From Nitrosopumilaceae archaeon (GTDB lineage: Archaea > Thermoproteota > Nitrososphaeria > Nitrososphaerales > Nitrosopumilaceae), in assembly GCA_013867245.1 (NCBI GenBank), contig JACENB010000170.1, forward strand, positions 1 through 6,935: a stretch of DNA of 6,935 nucleotides. Direction: 5' to 3'. Under the pieces are notes generated by a model. The model saw nothing but the letters and a program-made list of their open reading frames with translations, had not been told where the DNA came from and searched no databases. Position 1 is the first letter of the stretch. Each line of letters opens with the position of its first letter. Positions 1 through 4,897 of this stretch are shown piece by piece. A program made the translations under genes and the position numbers.

Positions 1-18
1 GGGCAAAAGCGTCGATGC

Positions 19-27
19 TATATATAA
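19..27 (+). promoter_or_regulatory. TATA box of argH
   Basis: TATATATAA is centred about 25 nt upstream of the argH ATG at 48. That is the spacing expected between an archaeal TATA box and the transcription start, so the transcript is probably leaderless. AGGT at 43-46 abuts the ATG too closely to act as a normal ribosome binding site. Confidence 0.6.
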
Positions 28-47
28 CCATTCTAGAACCTTAGGTA

Positions 48-1505
48 ATGTATCGTTCACGTCTTGGAAATGATTTGAGTGATATTACTTTAGATTATGT
101 TTCATCCATTGATGATGATGCTGCAATTGCCTTTTATGACATTGTTGGAAGTCAAGCTCATGTTTTGATGTTATATCAACAAAATATAATCACAAAAAAT
201 GATGCAAAAAAGATTCTTTCTTCTTTAGAGATCTTAAAAGATGAAACATTTGATTCATCATCTGGTGCTGAAGATATTCATGAATTAATTGAAGCACTAG
301 TTATCAAAAGAGCTGGAATGGAAAGTGGCGGTAAAATGCACACTGCACGTTCAAGAAATGATCAAGTTGTTTTAGATATTCGAATGAAAATTAGAGATGA
401 CATTAACATTATCTGTAATTGTCTGTTAGATACTATTGAAGCACTAGTTTCTGTGGCTAAAAATCACCAAAAAACCATCATGCCACTTTATACTCATCTT
501 CAACAAGCTCAAGCTGGTCTGTTTTCTCATTACCTTCTTGCACATGCAGATGCCTTGTCAAGAGACTTTCAAAGACTCTATGGAACATTTGAACGAATTA
601 ACCAAAGTCCATTGGGAGCAGGGCCTGTTGGCGGAACAAGTATTCCAATTGATAGACACAGTACTGCAAAGATGCTAGGATTCGATGATGTAGTTGAAAA
701 TTCAATTGATGCAACAAGTACACGTGACTTTGTGGCAGAGTATGTCTCAATGATCTCCATTTTGATGACTAACCTAAGTAAAATTGCTGAAGACTTTGTA
801 ATTTGGTCCACCTCTGAATTTTCTTTTATTGAATTAGCTGATGAATTTACCTCTCCTTCAAGTGTAATGCCTCAAAAGAAAAATCCTGATATTTTAGAAC
901 TTACTCGTGGAAAGACAGCTGAGGTAATTGGAAATCTTACTGCAATTTTAACTACCGTGAAAGGATTGGCTTCTGGTTATGGACGTGATTTGCAACAGAT
1001 AAAATCTTCAATTTGGTCTACGTCAAAAATTTCAATTAATGCACTTTTGATTTTCAAATCAATGCTTCTTACTTTGAAAGTAAATGAAAAACAAATGAAA
1101 AAAGTGACAGAGTCTAGTAATCTTATTGCATTAGATATTGCAGAAAAATTAGTTAAAGAAGGAATACCATTCCGTGTAACCCATCAAATTGCTGGCTCTT
1201 TAACACAATTGGCACATTTATCAAAAAAACCAATTTCAAAACTTACTTCATCTGATATCAAAAAATCTGTGGCTGAAACCAAAGTTGATCCTAAACTAGT
1301 CTCAGAAATCATTTCTTCTATAACTGTAGTATCCTCTCTAAAGGAGAGAAAATCATATGGTTCTTCAGGATATGATGAACAAAAACGAATGATTTCAGAT
1401 AGACTCAAAAAAATTAATGATTTTAGAACTGATCTTACTCATAGAGAAAATAAAATCAATTCTTCTCTTGAAGATTTGAAAAAACAAATTGACGAAATAA
1501 TTTGA
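48..1505 (+). CDS. argH: argininosuccinate lyase
   Basis: This is the last enzyme of arginine biosynthesis: it splits argininosuccinate into arginine and fumarate, as a cytosolic homotetramer of the fumarase/aspartase superfamily. At 485 aa it has the usual family length. The three conserved superfamily regions are all visible: HTARSRNDQ at residues 98-106, YTHLQQAQ at 148-155 (the His belongs to the catalytic pair) and SSVMPQKKNPD at 271-281, the flexible catalytic-serine loop and family signature. GAGPVGGTS at 190-198 matches the usual GAGALAGT-type turn. The ATG at 48 is the first possible start after an in-frame stop at 42-44, and a TATA box sits 25 nt upstream, so the start is well fixed. 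No other arginine gene lies in the window. The gene ends 16 nt from the 3' end of an opposing tRNA-Lys. All key residues are present, so it should be active. Confidence 0.97.
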   Translation: MYRSRLGNDLSDITLDYVSSIDDDAAIAFYDIVGSQAHVLMLYQQNIITKNDAKKILSSLEILKDETFDSSSGAEDIHELIEALVIKRAGMESGGKMHTARSRNDQVVLDIRMKIRDDINIICNCLLDTIEALVSVAKNHQKTIMPLYTHLQQAQAGLFSHYLLAHADALSRDFQRLYGTFERINQSPLGAGPVGGTSIPIDRHSTAKMLGFDDVVENSIDATSTRDFVAEYVSMISILMTNLSKIAEDFVIWSTSEFSFIELADEFTSPSSVMPQKKNPDILELTRGKTAEVIGNLTAILTTVKGLASGYGRDLQQIKSSIWSTSKISINALLIFKSMLLTLKVNEKQMKKVTESSNLIALDIAEKLVKEGIPFRVTHQIAGSLTQLAHLSKKPISKLTSSDIKKSVAETKVDPKLVSEIISSITVVSSLKERKSYGSSGYDEQKRMISDRLKKINDFRTDLTHRENKINSSLEDLKKQIDEII

Positions 1506-1507
1506 TG

Positions 1508-1517
1508 AAAAAGAAAA
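1508..1517 (-). terminator. T-tract terminator of tRNA-Lys
   Basis: Read on the minus strand, this is TTTTCTTTTT just after the tRNA-Lys 3' end, a typical archaeal oligo-T termination signal. It lies in the 16-nt gap between tRNA-Lys and the argH stop codon. Confidence 0.5.
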
Positions 1518-1521
1518 GTAG

Positions 1522-1595
1522 CGGGTCTAAAGGGATTCGGACCCTTGACAACCGGATTAAAAGTCCGGTGCGCTACCTGGCTGCGCCATAGACCC
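1522..1595 (-). tRNA. tRNA-Lys: tRNA-Lys (anticodon UUU)
   Basis: The minus strand folds into a complete 74-nt cloverleaf. The acceptor is GGGTCTA/TAGACCC (7 perfect pairs), the D-stem is GCGC/GCGC, and the anticodon arm is CCGGA-CTTTTAA-TCCGG with anticodon TTT. A 5-nt variable loop follows, then the T-arm AAGGG-TCCGAAT-CCCTT. The discriminator base is G, as in archaeal tRNA-Lys. CCA is not encoded and there is no intron. It has its own TATA-like element 25 nt upstream and is divergent from tRNA-Asp. Confidence 0.96.
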
Positions 1596-1615
1596 TCATG
1601 AAAAATGCTTTACGT

Positions 1616-1624
1616 GTATAATTT
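1616..1624 (-). promoter_or_regulatory. TATA-like box of tRNA-Lys
   Basis: The minus strand reads AAATTATAC, centred 25 nt upstream of the mature tRNA-Lys 5' end, which is the normal archaeal TATA spacing. Confidence 0.5.
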
Positions 1625-1638
1625 AGTCTTTTACAAAA

Positions 1639-1644
1639 TTTTTT
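1639..1644 (+). terminator. plus-strand T6 tract, possible distal argH terminator
   Basis: A run of six T on the plus strand follows TTTT at 1629-1632. No comparable plus-strand T-tract lies between the argH stop and these positions, so the argH transcript may end here after crossing tRNA-Lys in antisense. It could equally be chance in an AT-rich spacer. Confidence 0.25.
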
Positions 1645-1655
1645 GTTGTGACAGA

Positions 1656-1665
1656 AACTTTTAAT
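1656..1665 (+). promoter_or_regulatory. candidate TATA box of tRNA-Asp
   Basis: AACTTTTAAT is centred about 31 nt upstream of the tRNA-Asp 5' end. It is the most TATA-like stretch at a suitable distance, but a weak match. The spacer at 1596-1691 would then hold both divergent tRNA promoters. Confidence 0.35.
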
Positions 1666-1691
1666 CTGGCAATTTGATTCAATGAACTTGT

Positions 1692-1769
1692 GCCCTTGTA
1701 GTATAGCCCGGTCTAGAATTCGGCCCTGTCACGGCTGAGACGCGTGTTCAAATCCCGCCGAGGGCGCCA
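1692..1769 (+). tRNA. tRNA-Asp: tRNA-Asp (anticodon GUC), CCA encoded
   Basis: The acceptor GCCCTTG pairs with CGAGGGC (one G-U wobble). The anticodon arm is CGGCC-CTGTCAC-GGCTG with anticodon GTC at 1728-1730, and the T-loop is TTCAAAT at 1747-1753. G1766 is the discriminator and CCA is encoded at 1767-1769, unlike the neighbouring tRNA-Lys. Two stems are imperfect. In the D-stem GTAT (1701-1704) faces GAAT (1716-1719), giving an A-A mismatch. In the T-stem GCGTG (1742-1746) faces CCCGC (1754-1758), giving a U-C mismatch. The identity is clear. Whether the mismatches are normal for this lineage cannot be told here. Confidence 0.93.
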
Positions 1770-1790
1770 TTATTTTGATTTAATTACTTT
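1770..1790 (+). terminator. T-rich terminator of tRNA-Asp
   Basis: TTATTTTGATTTAATTACTT directly follows the encoded CCA. Clustered T-tracts after a tRNA are the usual archaeal termination pattern. The rest of the spacer up to 1862 shows no gene or convincing structure. Confidence 0.45.
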
Positions 1791-1862
1791 CAAACCGATC
1801 ACAATTGTTTTTTCGTGATTTATCGATGTAAAAACTAATGATTTGTAGTCTTTGTCACAAGA

Positions 1863-1871
1863 ATATTAAAA
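1863..1871 (+). promoter_or_regulatory. TATA-like box of the helical protein / hemA-like unit
   Basis: ATATTAAAA is centred 27-30 nt upstream of the TTG codons at 1894 and 1897, and only 18 nt from the TTG at 1885. This spacing favours one of the two downstream start codons and a nearly leaderless mRNA. Confidence 0.45.
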
Positions 1872-1896
1872 TTCAGGCAAATTTTTGATTATTTTG

Positions 1897-2616
1897 TTGT
1901 CTGAAGAGAAAAAAGAATCTGAAGTAGAAGCAAAACCTGCTGAAGATTCTGCATCAGAGAAACCATCTGCTGAAGATACTGCAAAAGCAGAAGCTGCAAA
2001 AGCTGTTGAAGAGGCAAAACAAGCATCTGAAGCAACAGCAAAAGCAGAAGCTGCAGCAAAGGCCGCAGAAGAAGCTGAAAATGCTGTAAAAGAAGCTCTT
2101 GCAAAAGCACAAGCAGCAAAAGCTGAAGCTGAAGCTGCTGCTGAAGAAGAATACAAAGCAATTGCTGCTGAAGTAAAGGCAGATGCTGCAAAAGCACCTG
2201 ATTATACTTTCAAGCGCCAAGGTGAGGAAATCTTTAGACGTGAAATGGGAGAACCTGAATTTTGGTTAGAAAAAGAGGATCGTTTCCCACGACCAATTCT
2301 TACTGCTGAACAACAAGAGTCACTTACATTGAAAGCAGAAACTCCACAGGATCAAACTCCTGCATATGAACCTCAACATGTACTTAGTCCAGAATTTGAG
2401 GGCAAATCAAATTATGAAAGAGGTGTGGCTGAAATTTTAGAAGTTACAAAATTAAAACTTGAAACATTAAAGAGTGATCCTGATGCAACTGAAAAAGAAA
2501 TCAAAGATTTAGAAGATGAAATTACTTATTTAGAATCATTACATGAAAATTACTTTATTGGTATGAACGTGTTTAGAACAGCTCACGGTGGTAGAGACAA
2601 AATAGCAGCTAAATGA
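1897..2616 (+). CDS. Ala/Glu/Lys-rich helical protein of unknown function
   Basis: I do not recognise a family. From the TTG at 1897 the product is 239 aa; in-frame TTG codons at 1885 and 1894 would add 4 or 1 residues (an IILL stretch). I prefer 1897 because of the TATA spacing and the natural MSEEKKE N-terminus. Residues 1-27 are acidic, with Pro and Ser. Residues 28-99 are almost wholly Ala, Glu and Lys with approximate TAKAEAA repeats, predicting a long charged helix or coiled coil like the TolA stalk. Residues 102-170 are of normal composition with aromatic and Pro residues (PEFWLEKEDRFPRPILT). Residues 171-217 look like a second helical hairpin, ending in YFIGMNVFRTAHGGRDK. There is no signal peptide, membrane segment or cysteine. 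The hemA-like gene starts 12 nt after its stop, so the two are probably one transcript. The unusual composition makes false homology hits likely. Scaffold or partner roles are guesses. Confidence 0.85.
   Translation: MSEEKKESEVEAKPAEDSASEKPSAEDTAKAEAAKAVEEAKQASEATAKAEAAAKAAEEAENAVKEALAKAQAAKAEAEAAAEEEYKAIAAEVKADAAKAPDYTFKRQGEEIFRREMGEPEFWLEKEDRFPRPILTAEQQESLTLKAETPQDQTPAYEPQHVLSPEFEGKSNYERGVAEILEVTKLKLETLKSDPDATEKEIKDLEDEITYLESLHENYFIGMNVFRTAHGGRDKIAAK
1978..2193 (+). repeat. low-complexity Ala/Glu/Lys-coding tract with imperfect repeats
   Basis: The tract is built of GCN, GAA and AAA codons. GCAAAAGCAGAAGCTGCA occurs exactly at 1981-1998 and 2038-2055, with a degenerate copy from 2101. It encodes the charged helix of the protein above. 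It also creates long open frames on the minus strand that are not genes. Confidence 0.8.
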
Positions 2617-2623
2617 GGATGAT
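2615..2623 (+). promoter_or_regulatory. Shine-Dalgarno-like site of the hemA-like gene
   Basis: GAGGATGAT overlaps the upstream TGA stop and resembles GAGGTGAT, the complement of the archaeal 16S rRNA 3' end, with one extra A. GAGG ends 10 nt before the TTG at 2629. An internal gene of an operon is where leaderless-prone archaea tend to use such sites, so it supports the TTG start. Confidence 0.5.
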
Positions 2624-2628
2624 GTGCT

Positions 2629-3705
2629 TTGGGTAACGTTAGTTTTGATGTAATGAATGCAAGAGTGACTTTCAAAAACGTACCGATACACTCTTTGTCC
2701 AAATTTGAATTCAAAGATGTGTCTGCTGCATGTGAGGAATTCAAAAAAATTCCAGGTGTTGATGAATGTATAATTATTCAAACTGCAAGTAGAGTTGAAA
2801 TATTTACGGTAAGTAATGTTGAAGATGAAGATTCTCCAGATGCAAGAAGAGATGAAGCAAAAGGACTTATCTTAAATCAAGTCAAAGACACTTGGGTATC
2901 ATTATCTTCTTTAGAACAAATAGATATTGATCATTTTGATCAAACAATTGAAGTCTACAAAGGCAATGACGTTTATCTTCATTTGTTGCGTTTAGCCGCA
3001 GGACTTGATTCTTTTGTTGTAGGTAAAAGAGAAGTATATGAAGAAATTGTTCAATCCCTTGAAAAAGCAAAACAAGCAGGAACTTCAGGGAAGATTTTGA
3101 ACAAATTATTTGAAAGTGTTATCCGTCTCGCCACAAAAATGAGAGATGCCACTGGAATTGAGAAAGATGTTATCTCTCTTGGTGATATTGCAGTAAAACT
3201 GGTTGATGAAAAAGCTGGTTTAGATGCTAAAAAGAAGGTATTGTTGATGGGAACTGGTGAATCTGCAGCACAGGTTGCAAAGACTCTCAACAAGAAAGAA
3301 GTTCCTTATGATGTTGCAAGCAGAACTCTTGATAGGGCTACTGGTTTTTCAACAGTTGTTGGTGGAACTCCTGTAAACTTTGAAGATGCTTTAGCAGGTT
3401 TAGACAAATATGATATAGTATTTGTTGCAACAACTGCAGACTATTTCATAATCACTCATGAAAGAATTAGACTAGTTATGGAAGAAAAGAAGAAAGGTAC
3501 TCTGATCATGGATATCTCAGAGCCAAGAGCCGTAAATGAGGATATTACCTCTCTTCCAGGAATCAAATTATTGTTTAGAGATCAAATTGCTGAACTCTAT
3601 GAAGAAAGTGTTAAAGCTAGAAAAGGTATTGTTCCTGCAGTTGAAAAAATTATAGACAAAGAACTTCCTGTATTGTCAGTTAGAATGCAAAAATTAGAAA
3701 ATTAA
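2629..3705 (+). CDS. hemA: glutamyl-tRNA reductase-like protein lacking the catalytic cysteine
   Basis: It belongs to the glutamyl-tRNA reductase family, which turns Glu-tRNA(Glu) into glutamate-1-semialdehyde with NADPH as the first step towards tetrapyrroles (siroheme, haem, cobalamin). The N-terminal domain (about 10-165) aligns by eye from NARVTFKNVPIH to GLDSFVVG. The Rossmann domain (about 195-300) has GTGESA at 208-213, SRTLDRA at 231-237 and DISEPRAV at 295-302. Three hallmarks are altered. TCNR reads TASR (52-55), so the thioester-forming Cys is Ala53. GE(P/D)QILGQ reads GKREVYEE (132-139). The 358-aa chain stops after the linker helix, whereas canonical enzymes run to about 400-420 aa with a C-terminal dimerisation domain. 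His118, equivalent to the active-site His, is kept. The TTG start follows an in-frame stop at 2620-2622. Family membership is solid, but catalysis of the classic reaction is doubtful, and the symbol denotes homology only. Confidence 0.85.
   Translation: MGNVSFDVMNARVTFKNVPIHSLSKFEFKDVSAACEEFKKIPGVDECIIIQTASRVEIFTVSNVEDEDSPDARRDEAKGLILNQVKDTWVSLSSLEQIDIDHFDQTIEVYKGNDVYLHLLRLAAGLDSFVVGKREVYEEIVQSLEKAKQAGTSGKILNKLFESVIRLATKMRDATGIEKDVISLGDIAVKLVDEKAGLDAKKKVLLMGTGESAAQVAKTLNKKEVPYDVASRTLDRATGFSTVVGGTPVNFEDALAGLDKYDIVFVATTADYFIITHERIRLVMEEKKKGTLIMDISEPRAVNEDITSLPGIKLLFRDQIAELYEESVKARKGIVPAVEKIIDKELPVLSVRMQKLEN
3689..3705 (-). terminator. T-rich terminator of the DUF1059-like gene
   Basis: The minus strand reads TTAATTTTCTAATTTTT just beyond the small gene's stop, inside the 3' end of the convergent hemA-like gene. 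Confidence 0.35.
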
Positions 3706-3727
3706 TTTTCTTAAAGACCCTGTTTTC
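3706..3727 (+). terminator. T-rich terminator of the hemA-like gene
   Basis: TTTTCTT directly after the TAA, then TGTTTTCT about 15 nt on, form a plausible plus-strand terminator. It overlaps the 3' end of the opposing small gene. Confidence 0.3.
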
Positions 3728-3878
3728 TCAATAGAAATTGCATAATTGCTTCTTTAGAATAATCAATTCCATGTTCTTCTTCAGTGTGATTTCTAAAGTT
3801 TTCAATAACTTGTTCTGTCTCTCCATTAGCTACAAAATCACACTCAAAACCGTAATCTCTACATTTGAGTTCTGTCAT
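3711..3878 (-). CDS. DUF1059-like small protein
   Basis: This is a 55-aa ORF starting MTELKCRDYGFECDF. CRDxGxxCDF followed by a Gly-Glu-Thr turn and a helix with NHTEEEHGI matches the pattern of the small DUF1059 proteins of archaea and bacteria, whose function is unknown. Cys6, Cys13, His31 and His36 form a C-x6-C...H-x4-H arrangement that could bind a metal; this is an inference. The ATG at 3876-3878 has a TATA box 27 nt upstream, as expected for a leaderless mRNA, and this supports a real gene despite its size. It is convergent with the hemA-like gene (5-nt gap) and downstream of the flavoprotein gene on the same strand, but has its own promoter. Confidence 0.85.
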   Translation of the reverse strand: MTELKCRDYGFECDFVANGETEQVIENFRNHTEEEHGIDYSKEAIMQFLLRKQGL

Positions 3879-3899
3879 ACTTTTGAAAAAAAAGTCTCA

Positions 3900-3909
3900 C
3901 TATAAAAAT
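3900..3909 (-). promoter_or_regulatory. TATA box of the DUF1059-like gene
   Basis: The minus strand reads ATTTTTATAG, centred 27 nt upstream of the ATG at 3878. Confidence 0.5.
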
Positions 3910-3931
3910 CCACAGGTAATCTTGGCATCGT

Positions 3932-3955
3932 GGTAAAAGATCTTAAAATAAAACT
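3932..3955 (-). terminator. T-rich terminator of the flavoprotein reductase gene
   Basis: The minus strand has GTTTTATTTTAAGATCTTTT about 15 nt past the TAG stop. Several T-tracts in a row fit archaeal intrinsic termination. Confidence 0.4.
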
Positions 3956-3969
3956 TGAATTCCTGTTTT

Positions 3970-4812
3970 CTACCCGTATGATTCAAACTTGATTCCAAAA
4001 CTTCCGTCTGGCTTCTTTTCATGTTCTGTAACAAATCCTTGGGGTCCTAGAGAATCAATTACTCCATCTATGGTTCCTTGATAACCACAAATGTAGATGA
4101 TTGTATTTTCAGGAGTAATTTTTTCTCCCACCATCTCTTCTACAGGTGATAATCCGGTTTTTTTATCAGGTGCAAAGAATGATTCAACTCTGCCTACGTG
4201 ACCATTCCATGATCTATTGAAAAATTCTTTTGGTCTGCTAATAGCTGCTCTGTATCTAAAATTCCATTGATCTCTTCCTCTTTTTTCACTTTCATTCTCT
4301 AAATCAGTAAAGAGACGTTTGTAACTTAATTCATCAACATAACTTGCACCATGTAAAACAACAACTTCTCTTTTGTCATTTGTATCGTGGAAATGTTTTG
4401 CAAAAGCAACAAATGGTGCAATTCCAGTACCTCCACCAACACAAATTACTCTTCTCTTATCCTCTTGTCCATTTGGTAATACATCACTAATTTGTAATGC
4501 TGTTCCACTTGGATCCCCTAACCAAACTTCATCACCTACACTTGCATAGAACAATTCTGTTGTAACTCTACCTGGAAGTGGTTTTCTTACCCATCTAATT
4601 ACAAATTCAAAATAATCTCTATTTTCAGCATGTGATGCAATTGAATATGCTCTTCTAACAATCTTTTTCTCTGCTGGTATTGGAACTCCTATTGTCAAAA
4701 ATTGACCCGTTTTGTATTCAGGCATTCCTCCTTCTGGAAGTAATCTAATAATCACAAGATCCTCTTTCAATAATTCTCTGTAAATGACCTTGGCTTTTGT
4801 CTCAGAAACCAT
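3970..4812 (-). CDS. ferredoxin/flavodoxin-NADP+ reductase family flavoprotein
   Basis: A 280-aa soluble FAD/NAD(P)-binding oxidoreductase of the plant-type FNR superfamily, moving electrons between NADP(H) and ferredoxin or flavodoxin (EC 1.18.1.2-like). The FAD domain (about 5-105) carries RAYSIAS at 54-60, the RxYS flavin motif, and an LGDPSG turn at 98-103. The NAD(P) domain (about 118-260) carries GGGTGIAP at 126-133, YRAAISRP at 187-194 and CGYQGTIDGVIDSL at 242-255, the usual CG-x-x-x-M region but without the Met. There is no 2Fe-2S cysteine cluster, so it is neither a phenol hydroxylase-type fusion nor the dihydroorotate dehydrogenase electron-transfer subunit. The length is close to bacterial Fpr proteins. 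The ATG at 4812 has a TATA box 32 nt upstream. It lies 85 nt downstream of the phosphatase gene on the same strand but probably has its own promoter. The true electron partner is unknown. Confidence 0.9.
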   Translation of the reverse strand: MVSETKAKVIYRELLKEDLVIIRLLPEGGMPEYKTGQFLTIGVPIPAEKKIVRRAYSIASHAENRDYFEFVIRWVRKPLPGRVTTELFYASVGDEVWLGDPSGTALQISDVLPNGQEDKRRVICVGGGTGIAPFVAFAKHFHDTNDKREVVVLHGASYVDELSYKRLFTDLENESEKRGRDQWNFRYRAAISRPKEFFNRSWNGHVGRVESFFAPDKKTGLSPVEEMVGEKITPENTIIYICGYQGTIDGVIDSLGPQGFVTEHEKKPDGSFGIKFESYG

Positions 4813-4838
4813 ACCACAAGATTTTTCGCTACTTTGGA

Positions 4839-4849
4839 TAAATATATTT
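4839..4849 (-). promoter_or_regulatory. TATA box of the flavoprotein reductase gene
   Basis: The minus strand reads AAATATATTTA, centred 32 nt upstream of the ATG, implying a 5' leader of only a few nucleotides. Confidence 0.5.
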
Positions 4850-4862
4850 CTGTTAAACTTGA

Positions 4863-4890
4863 TGAAAAAATTAATTTCCTAACGAAAATT
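4863..4890 (-). terminator. T-rich terminator of the phosphatase gene
   Basis: On the minus strand TTTTCG and then TTAATTTTTTC follow the TAA stop. They lie just upstream of the TATA box of the next gene on the same strand. Confidence 0.35.
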
Positions 4891-4897
4891 TGAAATT

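Noticed and set aside
1..73. End of an upstream protein gene: the frame from base 2 is open to a TGA at 71-73, and the frame from base 1 stops at 25-27
   Set aside because: Only about 8-23 codons are visible and none resembles a known C-terminus. The same bases carry the argH TATA box, so a call is not supportable.
578..811. Minus-strand open frame inside argH, and similar ones at 1184-1408, 2539-2781, 2882-3070 and 3051-3293
   Set aside because: All are fully or mostly antisense to clearly recognisable genes, with no motif and no TATA box at the right spacing.
1715..1724. GAATTC in tRNA-Asp as a cloning or assembly junction
   Set aside because: A 6-bp site occurs by chance, and the tRNA reads through it coherently on both sides. 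Other GAATTC sites occur in genes here, for example near 2706.
1798..1817. Imperfect inverted repeat ATCACAA...TTTTTTCGTGAT after tRNA-Asp, as a small RNA or operator
   Set aside because: The pairing is short and imperfect, in an AT-rich spacer, with no promoter-terminator pair around it.
1981..2055. Exact 18-nt repeat as part of a CRISPR or mobile element
   Set aside because: It lies in frame within a low-complexity coding tract. There are no regularly spaced unique spacers, terminal inverted repeats or target duplications.
1866..2220. Long open frames on the minus strand rich in Ser/Ala, Leu/Gln or Cys/Phe
   Set aside because: They are reverse-strand shadows of the GCN/GAA/AAA codon tract. 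Their composition is implausible for proteins and they lack promoters or start signals.
2629..3705. HemA-like gene as a frameshifted or decayed pseudogene
   Set aside because: The frame is continuous, codon use matches its neighbours, and conserved motifs outside the active site are intact. The altered residues sit in well-formed motifs and do not follow a frame shift.
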